Source: Euglena gracilis (Eukaryota; Euglenida; Euglenophyceae; Euglenales). From it: a DNA stretch of 64,000 nucleotides. Positions 1 through 29,468 of the stretch are shown piece after piece (the stretch's first letter is position 1; every line of letters starts with the position of its first letter). The stretch lies in contig CP154956.1 of the NCBI GenBank assembly GCA_039621445.1, forward strand, positions 69,557,649 to 69,621,648, read 5' to 3'. The notes beneath the pieces were generated by a model. The model ran no database searches. It saw only the letters and a program-made list of their open reading frames with translations, and was not told the origin of the DNA. The position numbers and the translations under genes were made by a program.

Positions 1-153
1 TTTTCAATGAAATTTTTCTGAGTCCCCCCCGGACCCCCCCCCCGGGGGTGTGCCTGCTAGGGGCAGGCACCGCACCCTAGAGCACCCACCCGCCCCCCTC
101 CCCCCCCGGTGGTTCTATTCTGCTGTTCTGCTGTGGTTCTATTTGAGGGTTAA

Positions 154-11647
<11,494 letters not shown>

Positions 11648-13190
11648 GCCTCCGCCCACCCCCCTCCTGCTGCCCGGGACGCCACCCTGGCAGCAGATGG
11701 CCTCCCTGGGTACAGATCATTCCACGCTGATCTGGCCGGATGCACCAGTTGGGGGGAGAAGTTTTTGGGCTGAAGAGGGTCGGATGTTCAAGATTTCAGG
11801 AGACGCTGACAGTAACCCCCCCCCCCTGTAAACCCCCTGGTTTGGTTGGTTAGGGGAGGTTTATAAGTGGGGAGGTTGATGAGTCAAGAAATTGTTGATG
11901 AAAATTCGACCCCAAAATGACCCCCCAAACCCCCCAAATGGGCAATTTTCGGTAATTTACGATCAAAGCAAAAAATTTTTGATGACGGTCGGTCTCAAGA
12001 AATTGCCAAAAATCAGTTTTTGGTTTTTGTGGCCAAGAAATTGTCCCCCGCATTTTTAATTTTTCTTCCCCAGGGGGGTTTGGTTGGCCGGCCCGGGGGG
12101 GGGGGGTACAAGTGGTGAGTTTAAAAGTGGTGGGTTTGTCAGTGGGGCTTGCACCCTTGTCTTTCGTGAACACTCTTCTGCCAGCTGCTATGCATGCCAT
12201 TGTTTGTGGCTCGTCCCTCTCGCTCTCTTGCACTGCAAACAGGCCCATGCCCATCGAACCTGCCATCTGCCCCCTGTCAACGGCGTCCTTCACGTTCCGG
12301 ACATCTGCATGTCTTGGCCACACAGCCTTGTTCGTTTTGACCCCATGCCATGTCTCGTCGTGTGTAGATACGTGCCTACCAGAGGACGACCGCTTCTTAG
12401 TGGACGTGTATGTGCATTTGTTGTGCTTGCTGCGCATGACAGAAGCCTCCTGGGGACTAGTGAAAATTCCAAATTTAAGCAACCCCTGAAATTGAGGTAT
12501 AAGGAAGGGAAATATGACGCAAAGCAAGCTTAAACAATCAAATAATAGTCTAATTCCAGGAAAAATAATCAAACTGGTTGAGTATCTACCGTGTTTGGGA
12601 CGTTGCTATGTCGTTGCATTTTCACTCTGAAAAAAGCACCCTCAACCTAAATAATAAATCAAGGGAAGAGGCACCTCCTCCTTTTATTTGAGCATGAGAT
12701 TTATTGTTCGGTTCAAGCAACCCCTCGGCGTGCATATGGCGAAACCCAAATTCAGGCTGCTTGCATTCTTGGGAGGTCACTGTGTGTCTTCATAGGGGCT
12801 GTCTCCCACCCTTGTACCGGCTGACCGGTCTTCTAATGATTTTTTTTGGGCTTTCACTTTTTTTTCCCCGTTTAAAAACATATTTCCCTGGTTGAAAAAT
12901 TTGTATAACACTGTTTTCAAGTTCTGATCACAAGTTCGAAAAAAAAAACCAGTTTGTTTGGATTTTTGTGTCCCTGAGGGCCGAAGTTTTTTTGCCCCCT
13001 GACCTGGACTCCCCAGAAAATGATCTCCTGCCTCCATAATCGCTGACTCCTCTGTATTTGCTGACTTCCCTGGAGACAGTTTCCCCGGGGAGGAGGTAGG
13101 TATGTATGTGTGCATACGTGCATGTGTGTATGCATGTATGAGTACGTGTGTGTATGTGCATGCATGTGTGTATTGTGTATTGTGTGTGTG

Positions 13191-13228
<38 letters not shown>

Positions 13229-13524
13229 CTGTCTGTGTTTATGTGTGTGCATGTGCGTATGTCTGTGTGCATCATGTGTGTCTCTGTGTGTTTGCGTATT
13301 TGTGCGTGTATATTTATGTGTATAGTGTGTATGTGTGGCTGTGTATTTCTGTGTGTTCGTGTGTGTGTGTCTATGTGTGTGTTTCTGATGTGTGTATGCA
13401 TGTCAATGTGTGTTTGTTCGTATGCGCACGCATGTGTGTGCTGGTTGGTTGGGCGGCTGGGGTGTGGATTGGTGAGTGGGCTGTGGTACGAATGTGGAAC
13501 GCTCCCTCCAAATCCTCTCTGCAG
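11648..13524. other. Intergenic region between dynein gene and macrodomain copy A
   Basis: It follows the dynein stop codon. I see no recognisable exon. It contains G and C homopolymers, an A/T-rich stretch with a short ATG-free interval, and the TG-rich array that leads into the next gene. The dynein 3' UTR and polyadenylation site must lie here but cannot be placed. Confidence 0.6.
13095..13445. repeat. Imperfect TG/TGTA microsatellite
   Basis: About 350 bp of TGTGTG interrupted by TGCA, TGTA and TGTC words, ending 80 bp before macrodomain copy A exon 1. Cys/Val-rich frames are artefacts. Confidence 0.9.
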
Positions 13525-19415
<5,891 letters not shown>

Positions 19416-21203
19416 GTGCGGGGGAACTCAGTACACTCATGTGCCATCGCCATTTTTAGCGTCGTCGTCGGCATCTTAATCATGTGCCGGGGGTTGCCGT
19501 GGGACGTCGCACTCGATTTGGTTAGCCATGGCCAGCCGAGGTCAACCAAGCTACTTTTTCCTAACCGACTGGTTGAATCGTGGCCAGCCGTTGCCATCCC
19601 CCTTTCCAGCCAACGTGGATAGTAACATTTCTCTTCCGTTGGATCTCTTTGGGCTGCGGCCAGCCACGGCTCCAACCAATTGTTGAACAAATCGGAAATT
19701 GACGAGGCTATTTTAAGGATTAAGGTCAGGGTCAGGGTCAGGGTCAGGCTTGGGGTTAGGGGTGGGGTTGGGGTTAGGGTTAGGGTTAGGATGGGCGACC
19801 GAAGGCGCCAATCGAGGTCCCCCCCATGTGCACTAAGCCTCTGAGGTAACCCCCCCATAGAACCCCCGCCCTCTGGCGGCGGCAGGGGGGGGTTCATTTG
19901 GACCCTGCTGCCTGATTTTTGTTGATTCCCATCAAAATGGGCCCGTGTTTCTCTTAGGAGGAGGTTTAAACTCTGGCTGCATTCATGTCTGGCCGCAGGC
20001 AAATTTCCAACAAAAATTTTTTGATCTAATTTCCGTGCCGAGGGGGACCCCGACTGGGGGCGGGGTTCAGTGCCGACCCATGCGAAAAATCAGGTCCCGA
20101 AAAGGCCGAAAATCTCCCGGTGCTTTGTGCCTGAATGTAGCATTTTCCATCCCATATGCCCCAAAACAAAAGTGGATCACTTGAGGGCTTGGTTTGGAGA
20201 AATTGGCCGGCTGCGGTTCCAGCCAAACAGAATCCAGCCTCCCAGCTTTCATCATCTTCCTCCTCTTTTTTTTTTTAGTTTTTCCCAAAAGAAGATGACA
20301 CGACGCATGAGGTCGTACCCAAATGAGGGGAAGGCCTCGCTATTCCTCTGTTGTGTTTATGCCCCAGGGTGATTTTGTGCATTATGTTTTTTCTGTGGTT
20401 TTTATGCTTTCTCTGCCATTCTGATGTATATCGCTGTTTTCATTGCATTACCTTTTTTTTTAAATGTTTTTTCTTCCACACGAGAAAGTTTTGACAGTTG
20501 TATGTGCAATTGGTCAATGGATTTGCTGATGTAGAATGATGAGGTTTTGGCTTTACCTTCTGCATTACCAACTTAACTGAAGCCTTGATGGGTGGGATGT
20601 GGGCATGTTGGTATTTTGGATGGAATGCAAATCACGATGATTATGGCACCATCACTGTGGGATAACTTTGCTGCGACCTTAACGTTGAGCCATGAACGTT
20701 TGGCAACTGGTTGTGAGGGCCAGCAGCAGCCTATGGGATGGTTCTGGTCCCAAATGAGAATCTTTCCAACTGGGCCCTGATCTCTCCTTAATGTGCATGG
20801 ACAATTTTCTTTGTTGAGTTATTGGCAAAACGTTTTTTTTTAAAATTAAAGAGCGTTTTTTTCCTTGACCGGCGTGTGTCAGATGTTCTTTTGATTCACC
20901 AACAACACCACATACCACCTCAGCTAAGGTTTTCAGGGGCATGTGTGCTGCACGTATTCCGCATATTTGAATATATCTTGAGGTTTTGCTCAGTTTCCAC
21001 AGTTCGCCTTCACAATTTTTTGACTGCATATTTTCGGGCCACTCTGGACATTCCCCGACACTCTGGGGCATTTTTTTCTTGCCAGTTTCGGGCATTGCCG
21101 ACCATTTTGTGATGTGCTCACCAATTTCTCCATTTCAGTTTCAGTCCATTTTCTTTTTTCTGTGTCGGTGTGCATCAACAAAAAATTGAGCATCGGTGTG
21201 CAG
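19416..21203. other. Spacer between macrodomain copies
   Basis: Apart from the telomere-like tract I see no recognised exon. A short final exon of copy A is expected here, because the GTGCGG after LLPK is donor-like, but none can be picked out. The sequence is mixed, with T-runs and no long coding frame. Confidence 0.5.
19724..19790. repeat. Interstitial telomere-like repeat
   Basis: AGGGTC units grade into GGGGTT and then three TTAGGG units in the sense GTTAGGGTTAGGGTTAGG. It sits between the two macrodomain genes, 300 bp past copy A's last known exon. Confidence 0.8.
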
Positions 21204-22465
21204 CCTTCTGCCATGTCCTCGCCCTCCCCTCGCACCGCCCCGCTGCCCGCCGTGACCCCCCGGCCGGGGCCGTCGGGGCCGGGCTGCCCCCGCCCACCCC
21301 AACGCCACCGCGGGGCATCGGGTGGGCCGCCGTGACGCCGTGGGCCGCTGCGGTGCCCCCGCCCCCCTCCCGGACAGGCCGGCGGGGAGTTCAGCCTTCG
21401 GAGGTGTGGGTGTGGGGCGGCCCCCCGGCCTGCGGGCAAGTCCTGGCGTGGGAGGCGGCAAACCCGCTGCCGGCCCCGCCCGACTTCGCCGTGGCCCCCG
21501 CGCTGAACAGGCGCATCGCGCTCGTTGGGCCGCAGGTACGTCACAGCGGTTGGGTTGCTGCCCTGGCAGGTCCCCCGAGGGTCCCAGGGTTACAGGCATG
21601 GAGGGGCCCACCGGGCTGGGGCCATGGACCGCCTTGCAGGCGGACATCTGCCACTTCGCGGTGGACGCCATCGTCAACGCGGCCAACAGGCAGACATTCA
21701 CTTTGGGTGTATCACCCAGTTATTTGCGTACCATCTGAATATTACCAAGAAAATTTTTCCCTGTGAATCACCAAAAGTTACCGAAAATTACATTTTCTAT
21801 TTTCTGCGAGTGTGCGAGTGTGTTTTAATTCTGCTCTTGGTATGTGTTGTTCCATTTGTCACCAGTATCGTCAAAGCCCCAAAGTTGCAGGTTCCAGGAA
21901 TAATCCTCTTCCCAACAAATGCCAACAAAGATTATCAACTGTGCAACATCAAGGATCACGGGGGAGTGTTCATACCACATTGCTGGGAAAGCAATGTTGC
22001 GTCGTCTTGAAAAGCCAAAGTTGAAAAGTCAAAATTGATCCAATTTCCGAGCAAATCAATTCCTAAAGCAAAGATTTCTTCCAGACAGTGCTTGGTTGGT
22101 TGGCTTGCCACACGTAGTTGGGCTCCTTGTTGGGGCTTCAGAGGGACAAGGTTACACAATCATATGATACATTCCAAAACCACCCCTGGGTTGGAGAGTT
22201 ATGGATTATGGTGAGTGGGTCTATTGGTCACAGGGCGTGAATGTGGCACGAGGGAGTGGCACCCTCCTCCACCACAGCAGCAGGGTGAGATTCCCCGGCA
22301 TGCCTTACGGATTGAGCCGGGGCCAAGGTCCATTCTGAGTGGCTATGGTTGCAACAGATCAATCAGAGTATTTTTTGATTATGCAAAAAAGTTTGGGGAT
22401 CCCACCGAAGATTTTTGTGTATCACCCCAAAATATTTTGTATGTCATATGTGCACCGCCCAAAAT

Positions 22466-22532
<67 letters not shown>

Positions 22533-25500
22533 GTATATATATGTATTAATATATTTATTTTGTGCATCACATGTATCACCCAAGAATTCTTTGTGCATCA
22601 TCCTGACGTTGCGATTAAGTGAATGTCTGCCGACGAGGCACTGCTGGACGGCGCTGGGGTGAACGGTGCTATCCACATGGTGGCAGGCCCCGGCCTGTGG
22701 CAGGAGCTGGCGGGTGTGTGGGCAACCTCTGGTCGTCTGTGGTGCCGGAACCCGATGAGTCTGGCAGACTGCAGACCAGGCATTATTTCTTGAGGCAATT
22801 AAAATTTTAAGGTATTTTCAGGCATATTTTTAGGCTTTTTAAGGCTTTTCAAGGCTTTTTAACAGTGCTGTTTTCCAGGCAGTCTGAGGGCTGTCCAGGC
22901 ATGAACCAACGGTTTTGATTTGCAAGTGGTCCAAATCGAAAAGTTGAAAAACACGTTGTTTTGCATTTTGGGTGGATAAAGAACGTTCCAGCGATGCCAG
23001 AAATAATTTTTTTCTTCCTGGATTTGGCCTGTTTTTGCTGAGATTTGGCGCTTGGTCAGAGAAAATTTTACCAGTCCAATTCTTAGGCATTTTTAGGCAT
23101 TTTCAGGCATTTCAATGTATTTTGGCCAAAAGTTTAAGGCGTAAGGACTTTTTAAGGTTTTTAAGGCACCTTAAAAAGTGACAATGCCTGTTGCAGACCC
23201 GCATGGTTCAAACATTTACAACTCAAATTGTCGAAGTGACTCCCTCCCCTGTGGGGATGGGGTGGGGTCGCTCAAAAATGTCTGCTTCCCGACTTCCTCC
23301 CTTCATTCGGGCACCCGTGTTTCAGTGGGAGAGTGCACCCCTTTTGGTTGCCAGCCGCGGCACATCTCTCATCGTCTCTTGTTTGTTTCGAGTTTTGATT
23401 GACTCAAAACAGATTCGAAGGACAGATTGACTCGGCTGGCAGCGAGGCCTCCACACAGTGCACAGTGCAGAGCTCCAAAGAGCTGCCCACTGGGGTTAAA
23501 CACCTGTGGTTGAGCGGTTGCTGGTGCCCCGGGGGGGCCAATTCATCTTCCACCCATGCACACACGTTATATTTTGTATGTTGTATGTTGTATTGTTGTA
23601 TGTTGTAATAGCGAGACTCATACTTTCTTACAGCTTCCTGGTTGCGTCGATGTCTGACCGCAGCTCACCGGCCGGTCGCATTTGCAACCAGAACCACGGT
23701 GCACGGTCGGCACCGTGAGTGGTTGCAACTTGGCCGTTTTCCAACCAGGGCACATTTTCTTCCTTCCTGTTAGTGCCGCAGCGGCTGCAGCTGAAACCAC
23801 GATGGATGTGCACTCCACCACACCTCCCCCCTGACCACCTCAGGGCTGTGTGGGAATGCCGGGGGGTGGACCATACTCATCATGACTTCTGGTCAAGGAG
23901 CCAAAGGAACGAGGGGAAACTTTTGTCCTGAAGATTGGTGCTCTGGGAAAAATTGAAAACAAATGAGAACCCCGGGGATCTTAAAAGAGGTGTCCCCGCC
24001 AGGCTGAGGGCACCTATTTTATCTCCATGCGGAAAACTTGAGGGTGAGCACAGAATGATCAAAGTGTGTGCGCGCGTGTGTAGGCGTTGTGTTCCCTCCC
24101 CCTCTCCTCCTGCTGGCAGGAAAACGATGCCCCGTTGGGGAGGTCGTGGTGAGTGAGGGTCACTGCACTCTCGGCCAGGGCGGCGCATCCAGTGCCATCA
24201 AAGTTTGTTTGCCAGACAAGAGGGTCGGGTCTATCGCACAGCAAGGGTTACCTCTCAACAATGCACAGGAAGCCCCTTCTTCTGCTGTTCTGAGCTCCGG
24301 GCATTTTTGTCATCTTTTTATCCGTTTCATCCTTTTCTCTGTCTCTGAGCGAGCTTTCCCCTTCGCGTCTCTTTCGCTGTACTATGCGGCGCTTGCCCCA
24401 TCACCTGCCCCGGCAGGGGGAATCGACTGCCACGGGTGCCTCCCTGCCCCTGCCAAGAAGATCCTCCACACCGTGGCCCCGATTGGGCCCCTGGACGACG
24501 CCATGGTGTCCTGCTACCGCAACTGCCTGGAGCAGGCTGTGGGGCCAGGGCGGCATTGGGAGTGGGGTCAGACCGTCCCCCCCCCCCCCCCCCCCCCCCA
24601 GTCTGTGTTTGCCGCCTCTGCTGCGCCGGGGGGGGGGAGTCGCTAAGTGAATCCACGGTCCAGATCCAGAGATGGGGATCCACCGGAGACAAAATTCTTT
24701 TCTTCCCAGCGATTTACACAAAGAAAGTTCTGTTTTTCCAAATCGTTGCTGATTTGTTTAAAGTGCCCCGAAAACACAACTCTTCTGAGGCAATATCTTC
24801 CGCTCCGTGCTCCGGGGGGTCTTGCGGCCCCAACCCACCCACCCTTGAAGCCCCACCCACCCCTCGGGGGTGGGATCACACAGGCGTTACCAGATTGAGA
24901 TCTCAATCTGGACCCCCTGTCCCGTACCTGGGGGTGGGTGGGCTGACAAGGGTGGGTGGGTTGCGCATCCCAAGATCGACCCCCCAGCCCCCCAGGGATG
25001 CGGAGCCGCATTGAATCTAACTACTGTGGTGGTGGGTCGGGAGTCAACACCTCTACCCTCCATCCTTATTCTGGCTGCGCCGAGCTGAGACCGAGAATGT
25101 CCGTTGGTGCCAAGGATGTGGAAGTGCCGGTGCTGGTACAGTGGTGGGTGTTGGACTTCCGGAATACCATGTCTCGGTTGATCAACACTTCCTTCAACCC
25201 CAACTTGCCAATGATTCCTTTGGAAGGGTTTCAGATCTCCCTGCTGCTGGAAGTGAGGGGGGTCACACCATGTCTGGCCCAAACTCCCGTTGGGGCGCTG
25301 CATTTTCCCTTTCGAAACACGGATGGCTCCCTGCCCTCAGCACGACCTTCGCACCATCGCCTTCTGCTGCCTGGGCACCGGTATTGCCTCTCCACAGTGG
25401 GGGGGGATGCAAGTTGCATTTAATTTGCATTTTTTGAATAATCCAGAATCCTGAAAATTCGCACTTTTTTGCATAATTCTCATTTTTTTTGCATGATGAT

Positions 25501-26539
25501 AATTTTGTGGGAAATCGCATTTTTTTTGCATTTTTTTTGTTTTTTCGACCTTTTTGGGCGGGGGCGATTTCACAGGCAATTGTTTTTGGGCGCGTGCTCA
25601 GGCAAAATGCTCGACTACAAGACAGCTGGAAGTTGCATATACACATTTTTGAACCATTTCACACTAATGTTGCACGATGAAGAAAAATATGTGTATGCAG
25701 CTCGGCAAACCAACCAGGTCTCTTTGCAAGTTTGCACCAAAGCCTTTTTTTATTTTTCTTTGTTTGGTACGTTTTGGTGCTTCTTCTTGAATTTCTTGGC
25801 ATTTTTTTAAAAAAAAAGTGTGCAAGACATTGTTTTGTTTATGCTTTTGTGTCCTTGTTTACGTCCTGTCTACGTCCTTTCCAGTCTTTCCAGTGAAAAA
25901 ATGTACATCCCCGGGAGCTCCTAAAAGGAATTTACATGAAAACTTGCATTTTTTTTGCACTTTGTTTTGCACTGTCTTGCATTTTTTGCATTTGTATATT
26001 TTGAGGGGCCTTGTTGCATATCCCCCCTGCTCTCCAATTCTGGCTCTCACCAACAATGCCTCCTACACTTTTGCATGTTATTTGTGTTATTCAATTCCTG
26101 TACACATTATTTATCTGACAATGTACAATGAAGATGTATGATGAGACCACCGGGGTGGAGTGGGCACTTCCAGCAGCCCATGTACGGAGCACAATGCAAC
26201 AGCAAAAAAAAAAAACAGGCCAAAGCAATTGCATCCGGGGGGGGGGGGGCACTGGATGAAATCAGATCCGACAAAATGGCGACGGAAAGATCTGGGGAGA
26301 CTCCTTAAAGGGATATTCCTTAAAATGGTCTGGAAGCACTTCAGTGATTTTCTGGCCAGACAAGATTTTCCAATCCAACAGGGGTCTTCGGCTTCCCCAA
26401 CGCGCGGGCGGCGTGGCTGGCGCTGCACACCGTCCGCTCGTGGCTGGAGACCTCCGGCAAGGCGGACCGGCTGGACGGCATCATCTTTGTGACGTTCCAG
26501 GCGGTGGACCACGAAGCCTATCTGCACCTCCTGCCCAAG
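21204..26539 (+). CDS. MacroD-type macrodomain protein, tandem copy B
   Basis: Exons: about 21204-21535, 21640-21687, 22635-22713, 24120-24158, 24417-24542, 25339-25380, 26382-26539. Motifs in order: [120 protein letters not shown]. The last exon differs from copy A at 6 of 158 bases, five of them silent. Exon 1 matches copy A in WAAVTPWAAAVPP and APALNRRIALVGP with a divergent middle. The ATG at 21213, equivalent to copy A's start, is in another frame and stops at 21335, so the true start is unclear or the 5' end is damaged. The intron inside the NAAN..ALLDG codons is absent from copy A. Confidence 0.8.
21688..22634 (+). other. Private nonconventional intron of macrodomain copy B
   Basis: 947 nt. 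It starts AGGCAG (CAG at +4 to +6) and ends CTGCCGAC (CTG at -8 to -6). GGCAGACATTCACTT (21689-21703) and AAGTGAATGTCTGCC (22617-22631) form a perfect 15-bp inverted repeat. Removal joins NAAN to EALLDGAGVNGAIH in frame; GT-AG choices do not. Copy A has contiguous [18 protein letters not shown]. The interior includes the AT microsatellite and three TGTATCACCC words. Confidence 0.82.
22466..22555. repeat. (AT)n microsatellite
   Basis: About 35 AT dinucleotides with a few GT or GTAT interruptions at the right, inside the private intron of copy B. Confidence 0.95.
24543..25338 (+). other. Nonconventional intron shared by both macrodomain copies (copy B)
   Basis: It starts GGCCAG (CAG at +4 to +6) and ends CTGCCCTC (CTG at -8 to -6). 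It joins EQAV-G to AG-HDLRTIAF in phase, giving VEHDLRTIAF. The terminal stem matches at about 9 of 13 positions. It occupies the same codon as the copy A intron at 17795-18822, so it predates the duplication. A 20-base C run follows at about 24580. Confidence 0.75.
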
Positions 26540-29336
26540 GTGTGCATGGAGGCGGGGGGTTCTGGGTTGAAAATGTATTCTTTGCTTCGCGTTTTCAGCA
26601 TTTGAATGCCACTGGTTTTCTCCTTTCTTTTTGCGCGGAAAGCCTCACTCCAGGTGAATTGATGATTGACATTTAGATTCCGAGATGTGCCTCGATAGCA
26701 GTAATTCAGCAATCTTTATGCAGAGTGCATTCCACCAAGTGTTTTTGACTAACCATTTTTTGGGGGGGTTTCCAGCTACTCCATAAAAACCCAGCAAGAC
26801 CTTCAACACCCCCCAAGCAACAAAAGAAACAGGAGAGCCCACTTTGGGGGGGGGCACTCAAACCCGAAGACTTTCCTGCAGTCTTGGCCACCTTTGTTTT
26901 CAAACCCCACATGTGAGTATGGTGCATCTTCCGTGGCGCTCCTCTCGGCTTCAGTTCTTCCCGAGGGAGGCCCCCACCCAAGGACGAGACCCCAGTTCCA
27001 CCGATGGCGAGGCTCTCTGCTCTGGCGTCTGCCGCCTGTCCCTGTGACCTCCAAACCGGCCCACCCCCATGGCCCAGGGCTTTGCCCACGCGGCCTTTCC
27101 CCTCCCTCCTGTCCCCCCCCCCCGCCTCCATCTTGTTCATCTGCCGCCACACGCATATTACGTCCTGCCCCCTGATCCCTGTTATTTGAGGCCTGCTGCT
27201 CACGTCTTCTTTGAAGGGAGCCACCACATTGCCGCCCTCTCCATGCCAGCCAGTCCTCTGCATCCATCCTGCCCAGGCCTCATGCCTCCCACATTGTCTA
27301 GGTTACCAAATCTTTTGTCTTCATGCACACAAAATGAAGCTTGATGATGGCTACCTTTTTTCTTATCTTTCCCTGTCCTCATATGTCTGTTTCTCATCAT
27401 CTTGATGAGGATGATTGAAGGATATGCCAAAGAAGCAATCATACAGTCCAGACAAATGGATATCGGGCTGTGCACACATTGATTGAATCCCTCGTTGGGA
27501 CATCAGAAACTACTAGCTTGTTCCATCGAGCTCAATTGACAGTTTTCATCCTCCGAAAACAAGTTACACTTTCAGAAAACACGTCTTCATGCTCATCGTT
27601 GAGACCCCAGTTTGCAAATTGACATGCGGGCACATTCTCAAAACGTCTGCCGTACATCCGAGAGCAAGAGCGATCGCAGACAAGGGTCACGGCTCAGCCT
27701 TGCCTCGACGTCATCTGCCCTCCTGAACCACGGTTGGCGCCACATGCGGAAGCACACGAGCAGAATTTAGACAAGGTCCCCCGGCTGCAGGGCAGAAACA
27801 GACCTCTCCTGGGCAGGTTTCTAAGCCGGAGTGGACCCCACCCCCAGGAGGGTCCAGCCAGCCAGCACCTTTTTTTTCCCCAGCCAGCACCTCCCCGCTG
27901 GGCTGCGGCCCCCCCCCCCCGGTCCGCTGAAATAAAGTTGGGTCCAGCCCGGCTTCATCGGGCTGGACCTAAAAAATTTCAATGCGAAGCGCCGAAAATT
28001 TTGGAAGGAAGGGGTCAAAAATTGCCAATAATGGCATGTTTCGTTGGTGTTTGGGATTTCACCCACTACTTTTTTTTGACTGAAAACTGCCAACCCAGCT
28101 GGATTTGGGCTTTTTGGGCATTTTTTGGGGGGGGTGCCCACTGGGTCCAGCTCCAAGCCAGCCGGACCCCCCCCCCCCTGGACCTCCACCTGGGGCTGGG
28201 TGTGGTCCAGCCAGCACCTATTTTCCAGCCGGTCTGTGGGACCCCCTGGGGTTCCTTGAGAAAACCCCTGCTCCTATGCGTGGACCGGCAAAACACTCTT
28301 TTTTGCGTTAAGTCCATCAGAAAATTTTTGTGAATCAAAATTTACTTTTCTCGCACGTTACTTTTCCTTGCAATTTTTTTGTTTTCTGTTAAGAAGAAAT
28401 TCATATTTGGGAAATTATATTATATTACCAAATTACATTTATATCACAGGAATTTTCAGACCTTCAGACCTTCAGACCCAGAGCATTTCAGACCCGATTT
28501 CCCCTTAGGCCAAACCTTTTCGCCAATTATTTGCCATTTTTGTATATTTTTTTGAGGTGAAAATTGCATTTTTTGGGGGTCCATCATGTTACCAAATTTG
28601 CAAAAATGATGTGTTTTTGACATTTTTGTCACATCTGGACCCCCAAAATGCAAAATTCACCTGGACCCCCCAAAAAACAAATTGAGTTTTTATTTTCTTT
28701 TTGTTCCCCGCCCATTTTTTTGGTTTTATGTGTTTTTTTTTTTGAGGGTCCAGGTTTGCCCCCTCCCCTCCCAAGGGGGGTCAACTCCCCCATCATCGTG
28801 GGGACACAAAAAAAACTAGAGAAGGGCATTTGCCCGCTCCCTCACCTCACAGGGGATCCTTGTTGTCTCGTTGTCCTCCGCTCTATGGGGGACCGTCGGC
28901 GCTGTCCCCTCAGCCTCTGGCTGTAGCCTGCCGATGCTCCTCTGCCTGCCGGAGTAGACAGTTGGGTGTATCGGTTGACAGACATTGGTTGATGGACAAT
29001 CGGGTGTCAATCGGTTGGCCCCCTTCCCCTTTGATTTTTTTCTTTCTTGCTCTTCCAGTTGGCCCCCAAAGGCATTTTGGCCAGATTTGTATGCCCGGCC
29101 ACTCAAACTCTTCTGGCCAGTCTTCGGAGAACGTTCGTGCTCTCAGCGTCGCTCAACTTTTTTTGGGTTTGGGAACACCTGACCACAACCAGTTGTGGTC
29201 AGGTGTCTGACCACAACAAGGTGTCAGGTGTCAGGTGTCTGTTGTGTTGACCTGTGGTCAGGTCAACCACAACACATCCCCTTGCGGTGGTGGGGGGCCC
29301 CACCGCCCCCCCCCTCCCGGAGTGGGTGGGGGGCAG
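26540..29336. other. Region without recognised genes
   Basis: Any last exon of macrodomain copy B must lie near the left side. I find no family-like protein. A T-rich stretch, C/G homopolymers and a GGGTCCAGCCAGCCAGC-type word shared with 17.95, 18.28 and 27.85 kb are present. Confidence 0.5.
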
Positions 29337-29468
29337 CGCCGCCCCGCCTCCCACGGGAGGTCCTGTCGCATATCTTCGACTTCCTGGATGAGCCGCCCCT
29401 GCTGGCGGCGCGCGCCGTCAGCCATGACTTCCATTCCGTGGCGTCCCCTGTGGCGAACCGACGCTTTG
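29337..29468 (+). CDS. F-box protein, one exon
   Basis: After the acceptor GGGGGGCAG the frame reads RRPASHGRS in one phase and, in the phase that matters, PPRLPREVLSHIFDFL then DEPPLLAARAVSHDFHSVAS. This matches the F-box pattern LP.E.L..IF.FL......AR.VS..... F-box proteins recruit substrates to SCF ubiquitin ligases through Skp1. The exon ends at a possible donor TTTG/GTGTGA. No neighbouring exon with substrate-binding repeats is recognised, so the partner domain is unknown. Confidence 0.55.

Noticed and set aside
24887-25303. Open frames on both strands inside the copy B intron (for example QWWVLDFRNTMSRLINTSFN on +)
   Set aside because: Could be a transposon scrap, but no motif is clear in either strand and it lies within a well supported intron.
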